From NCBI GenBank assembly GCA_035259145.1, contig DATFWQ010000204.1, positions 1-5,865 of the forward strand: 5,865 nt of DNA, given 5' to 3'. How positions within the stretch are numbered: the stretch's first letter is position 1; every line of letters begins with the position of its first letter. Source of the stretch: CF-161 sp035259145. GTDB lineage: Bacteria > Chloroflexota > Dormibacteria > Dormibacterales > Dormibacteraceae. The position numbers were made by a program, and so were the translations under genes. This document shows, piece after piece, positions 3,375-5,865 of this stretch. Below the pieces are notes generated by a model that was not told the DNA's origin, ran no database searches, and worked only from the letters and a program-made list of their open reading frames with translations.

Positions 3375-4641
3375 TCGCCTTAACGGCGTTGACGTCAAAC
3401 CCGAGGTGCTGCGGCACGCCCGTGAGCGTGCCGGGCTAAGCCTCGCACAGGTCGCAGGGAGCGAGCTCACCCGGCAGGCTGTGCATCTTATCGAGACCGG
3501 CAAGGTCCGGCCCTCGATGAACAGCCTTCGGGTGATCACCAGCCGCCTGGCTGTGCCGATGCATTCTGTGCTGGTGCAGGCTGAGAGAACGGGTCAGCCG
3601 GACGGGCCAATTCAAGAGCTCGAAAGGTTGGTTCAAGGCCACCAGTACGATCGCGCGCTTGAGCGGGGCGGCGAGATACTGAAGCGCACGGAATCCCCTC
3701 CGGTCGTTGCTCTCGTGCACCACCACGTTGGTCACGCGCTCCTTCGCCTTGGCCAGCCCCTGGAAGCGCTTAACCGATTGAGACTGGCGCGGGAGCTGTT
3801 CGAGTCGATTGGCGACAGCTGGCTCATTGTGGAGACGATGGCGCTCCAGGCAAGGGCACTCCATCTTGCTGAAGACCCGCTGGCGCTCGATGTGGCACTC
3901 CTGGCGCTTGATCGCTGCCGCGCACTCGACCCACGCAGGCCCCAGACTGAGTCCCAGCTCCTCGAGCGTCTGGGCACAATTCTGGCCGGCCGCGGGGACT
4001 TCGTGGGGGCACGCGTTCGCTACGACGAAGCGCTGCAGGCTGCCGGAACGGTTCGCGATCTGACCCAGCTGGCCCGGATCTATCACGGTCTGGGCTTCTG
4101 CTACCTCAAGGTGGGCGACCTGGGGCGGGCAATCGACCTGGTACTGAAGGCTGAAACGTTGTACGAGGCCGAGCAGCGCATCAATGAGGCCCCGCCCACT
4201 CTGAATCTGCCGCGAGTGGAGAACGATCTGGGAATACTGTTGATGGAGCAGGGCGATCTGTGGCGTGCCGAGGAGCGATTCCGATCCGCCCTCAGGAAGT
4301 TCACCGAGTTGGGGGTAGACCGTCTACGGAGCAATGTGCTGCTCAGTCTGGGGGCCCTCCGGTATCGTCAGGGTCGCTACGACGAGGGCTTGGAGCTCGT
4401 TGAAGAAGCCGTTGCGCTGTCGCAACGATTCAATGAGACGAGAACGCTGGCGGAGGGTTACAGACACCTTGGCGAACTCCGAGCCGCGCAGGGCGATCTA
4501 GGTCAGGCCATAGCAGACTTCCAGCAAGCCCTGGCGATCCTGGAGGAGGCCGGGCTGGAGGAACACCGGGCCGATTGCCTCAGGGCATACGAGCGGACGT
4601 TAGCTCAAAGCCGGAGAGCTGACGCGACAGCGGGGGCGTGA
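3352..4641 (+). CDS. XRE-HTH/TPR transcriptional regulator 2, putative peptide receptor
   Basis: Paralogue of regulator 1, 429 residues, aligned without gaps to near the C-terminus. By my count 65 of the first 70 residues are identical (the HTH), against 225 of the next 350 (the TPR part), about 93% and 64%. The HTH includes LTRQAVHLIETGKVRPSMNS (40-59), identical in both. TPR repeats sit at the same positions as in regulator 1, for example around 119-152, 200-233, 238-272 and 326-360. The likely reading is that both bind the same or very similar DNA sites but sense different ligands. The GTG start is supported by conservation. The TGA ends one base before the stop of the convergent short aldehyde dehydrogenase, so read-through would make antisense RNA to it. 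Functional assignment as a peptide receptor is inferred. Confidence 0.9.
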   Translation: MASGRPRGRLNGVDVKPEVLRHARERAGLSLAQVAGSELTRQAVHLIETGKVRPSMNSLRVITSRLAVPMHSVLVQAERTGQPDGPIQELERLVQGHQYDRALERGGEILKRTESPPVVALVHHHVGHALLRLGQPLEALNRLRLARELFESIGDSWLIVETMALQARALHLAEDPLALDVALLALDRCRALDPRRPQTESQLLERLGTILAGRGDFVGARVRYDEALQAAGTVRDLTQLARIYHGLGFCYLKVGDLGRAIDLVLKAETLYEAEQRINEAPPTLNLPRVENDLGILLMEQGDLWRAEERFRSALRKFTELGVDRLRSNVLLSLGALRYRQGRYDEGLELVEEAVALSQRFNETRTLAEGYRHLGELRAAQGDLGQAIADFQQALAILEEAGLEEHRADCLRAYERTLAQSRRADATAGA

Positions 4642-4642
4642 C

Positions 4643-5461
4643 CTAAACCCCGATCGGGTGCCAGACCGTCTTCAACTCCATGAACGCTGTCGCGCGCTGT
4701 GGGCTGGGCGCCTCCCGACCGTCTGGCCGCACCACGCGCTTCACGTTCCCTGCGGCCGCCTCCTCGATCGCTCCCAGCTGATCGGTTGTGCAGCCAGCCG
4801 TGTCGATCGCGTTCACGTCCATATGAGCCGCCAGCCAGGGCAGCAGCTCCGCCCTGAAGCCGCTCAGCAGGTTGACCACGCCGCCGGGCAGGTCACTGGT
4901 GGCGAGCACCTCGCCAAGGCACAGCGCCGCCAGCGGCCGCGCCTCTGAGGTGAGCGCGACGACCGTGTTGCCGCCGCAGAGGACGGCGGCCAGGCTGTGC
5001 GCCATCCCCGCCAACGCAGGCTCCTGCGGCGCCACCAGGCCGACCACTCCCGTCGGCTCAGGAACAGTGAAGTTGAAGTACGGCCCGGCCACAGGGTTGA
5101 CGGAGCCCGTCAACTGGGCCAGCTTGTCGGTCAGGCCCGCGTACCAGACGAACATCTCCACCGCCGCGTCGACCTCTCGGCCGGCCGGCCGGCCGCCGCC
5201 GAGCAGGGCAATGAACTGTGCGCGCCGGGCGTCCAGCATCTCGGCCACGCGGTAGAGGATCTGGCCCCGGTTCATCGCGGTCCGCTGAGACCAGCCGGCG
5301 AACGCGCCACGCGCCGCCCTGACCGCGTCTCGCAGATCCTTGCGGGATGCCCTGGGGACGTTGAACTCCTCGGCGCGGTAGGAGCGTCCCGACTCCGACC
5401 GCACGAACTCGCCGCCGGAGTACAGCTTGTATGTCTTGCGGACGTCGAGCCGAGAACCCAT
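4643..5461 (-). CDS. Short aldehyde dehydrogenase family protein lacking catalytic residues
   Basis: This 272-residue protein is homologous to the NAD-binding half of aldehyde dehydrogenases. Visible segments are VRKTYKLYSGGEFVRSESGR (7-26), ASRKDLRDAVRAARGAFAGW (38-57), PEPTGVVGLVAPQEP (134-148), GGNTVVALTSEARPLAAL (163-180) and DLPGGVVNLLSG (190-201). In normal family members the segment near 144-149 reads PWNFP and that near 170 carries KPAE; both are altered. The chain ends with FMELKTVWHPIGV and has neither the LELGG glutamate nor the catalytic cysteine loop. I recognise the type as the shorter of two adjacent aldehyde dehydrogenase genes in actinobacterial deoC clusters, whose members also end near KTVWHP, so this is normal for the family and not a truncation. 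It may act as a partner of the full enzyme encoded upstream. The ATG at 5461 overlaps the preceding TGA by one base. Confidence 0.85.
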   Translation of the reverse strand: MGSRLDVRKTYKLYSGGEFVRSESGRSYRAEEFNVPRASRKDLRDAVRAARGAFAGWSQRTAMNRGQILYRVAEMLDARRAQFIALLGGGRPAGREVDAAVEMFVWYAGLTDKLAQLTGSVNPVAGPYFNFTVPEPTGVVGLVAPQEPALAGMAHSLAAVLCGGNTVVALTSEARPLAALCLGEVLATSDLPGGVVNLLSGFRAELLPWLAAHMDVNAIDTAGCTTDQLGAIEEAAAGNVKRVVRPDGREAPSPQRATAFMELKTVWHPIGV

Positions 5462-5604
5462 CAGTCGAGCTCGTACTCCAGCGACAGCTGCTCGTCGAGC
5501 CCGTCCTCGATGGCCAATCGCAGCACCTGGGCCCGTGCCTGGCTATCCACCACGAACTCGCGGGCCGCCGAGTAGGCAGGGGGCTGCTCGACGTGGGGCA
5601 GCAT
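5461..5604 (-). CDS. Small protein of unknown function between two ALDH genes (47 aa)
   Basis: A 47-codon frame starts with ATG at 5604, directly abutting the TAG of the upstream aldehyde dehydrogenase (5607-5605). It ends with a TGA that shares one base with the ATG of the short aldehyde dehydrogenase. Third positions are nearly all G or C, as in the flanking genes, so it is probably translated. The product begins MLPHVEQPPAYSAAREFVVD and ends with DGLDEQLSLEYELD: it is acidic at the C-terminus, with no signal or membrane segment. I recognise no family. It could also be a former C-terminal extension of the upstream enzyme cut off by the TAG. The tight coupling suggests co-production with both dehydrogenases. 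Confidence 0.6.
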   Translation of the reverse strand: MLPHVEQPPAYSAAREFVVDSQARAQVLRLAIEDGLDEQLSLEYELD

Positions 5605-5865
5605 CTAGGACAGCTCCACGTAGGGCAGGAGGCCCTGGAGGCCGCCTTCGCGGCCGAATCCCGACTCCTTGTAGCCTCCGAACGGGGATGAAGGGTCGAA
5701 GCGGTTGTACGTGTTCGCCCAGACCACCCCGGCGCGCATCCGCTCGGCCATCCAGAGGATGCGGGACCCTTTGTCGGTCCACACGCCGGCCGACAGGCCA
5801 TACGGCGTGTTGTTGGCCTTCTCCACCGCCTCGTCCGGCGTGCGGAAGGTGAGCACTGCCAGAAC
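5605..5865 (-). CDS. Aldehyde dehydrogenase, C-terminal end (runs off right edge)
   Basis: The last 86 residues of a full-type NAD(P)-dependent aldehyde dehydrogenase, which oxidises an aldehyde to a carboxylate in the cytoplasm. Reading starts at the window edge with VLAVLTFRTPDEAVEKANNT (continuing the usual EIFGPV motif), then PYGLSAGVWTDKGSRIL, RAGVVWANTYNRFDPSSPFG and GGYKESGFGREGG, all conserved in the oligomerisation and C-terminal part of the superfamily. The catalytic cysteine and glutamate would lie beyond the edge. With the two downstream genes it forms an operon with no gaps. The NNTPYGLSAG and FDPSSPFGGYKESGFG wording resembles actinobacterial enzymes linked to deoC, suggesting handling of acetaldehyde or other sugar-derived aldehydes; deoC itself is not in the window. 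Confidence 0.93.
   Translation of the reverse strand, partial: VLAVLTFRTPDEAVEKANNTPYGLSAGVWTDKGSRILWMAERMRAGVVWANTYNRFDPSSPFGGYKESGFGREGGLQGLLPYVELS

Larger units (their letters stand above)
3127..4687 (+). repeat. Tandem duplication, copy 2
   Basis: Second copy of the unit at 1323-2891. Here the right end is the intact 3' end of the short aldehyde dehydrogenase, so this junction is probably the ancestral one. The junction after copy 1, with only a remnant, is the derived one. Confidence 0.85.

Noticed and set aside
5058..5801. 247-codon minus-strand frame across the dehydrogenase operon.
   Set aside because: It is an out-of-frame reading of the two dehydrogenase genes and the 47-codon gene, and its product is low in sequence complexity (rich in Arg, Ser and Pro).

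Overview
This is a GC-rich chromosomal window. It suggests a high-GC Terrabacteria-type bacterium (Actinomycetota, or Chloroflexota/Dormibacterota). Supporting signs are GTG/TTG starts, very high third-position GC, a possible leaderless promoter, a PadR gene with its usual membrane-protein companion, and a paired aldehyde dehydrogenase arrangement that I know from actinobacterial deoC clusters. The phylum is an inference. I see no tRNA, rRNA, CRISPR or insertion sequence.

Layout. The left end (1-535, minus strand) holds a PadR regulator and, overlapping it by four bases, the start of its companion gene, which runs off the left edge. Next (578-1291, minus) is an AlkD-type DNA alkylation repair glycosylase. 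The centre (about 1323-4641, plus) holds a tandem duplicated cassette. Each copy has a conserved 17-bp dyad, a strong Shine-Dalgarno, a 34-residue peptide gene (1379-1483 and 3182-3286), a 65-73 nt spacer, and an XRE-HTH plus TPR regulator of about 430 residues (1557-2852 and 3352-4641). The right end (4643-5865, minus) holds a short aldehyde dehydrogenase without catalytic residues, a 47-codon unknown gene, and the C-terminal end of a normal aldehyde dehydrogenase entering from the right edge. The cassette and this operon converge with almost no gap.

How it works together (inference). The peptide genes look like exported pro-signals: a basic N-terminus, a hydrophobic core, an AGA signal-peptidase site, and a tail of only 6-7 residues (DIIGPLP and SWIGPD, sharing IGP). 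The downstream XRE-TPR proteins have the architecture of RRNPP-type peptide receptors (PlcR, NprR, ComR and relatives), best known from Bacillota. The two receptors are about 93% identical in the HTH part but about 64% in the TPR part, and the predicted mature peptides differ. This is the pattern expected of two communication channels that share a DNA target but differ in ligand. A 45-nt remnant of the aldehyde dehydrogenase 3' end (2849-2891) after the first receptor shows that the cassette was duplicated together with the neighbouring gene end.
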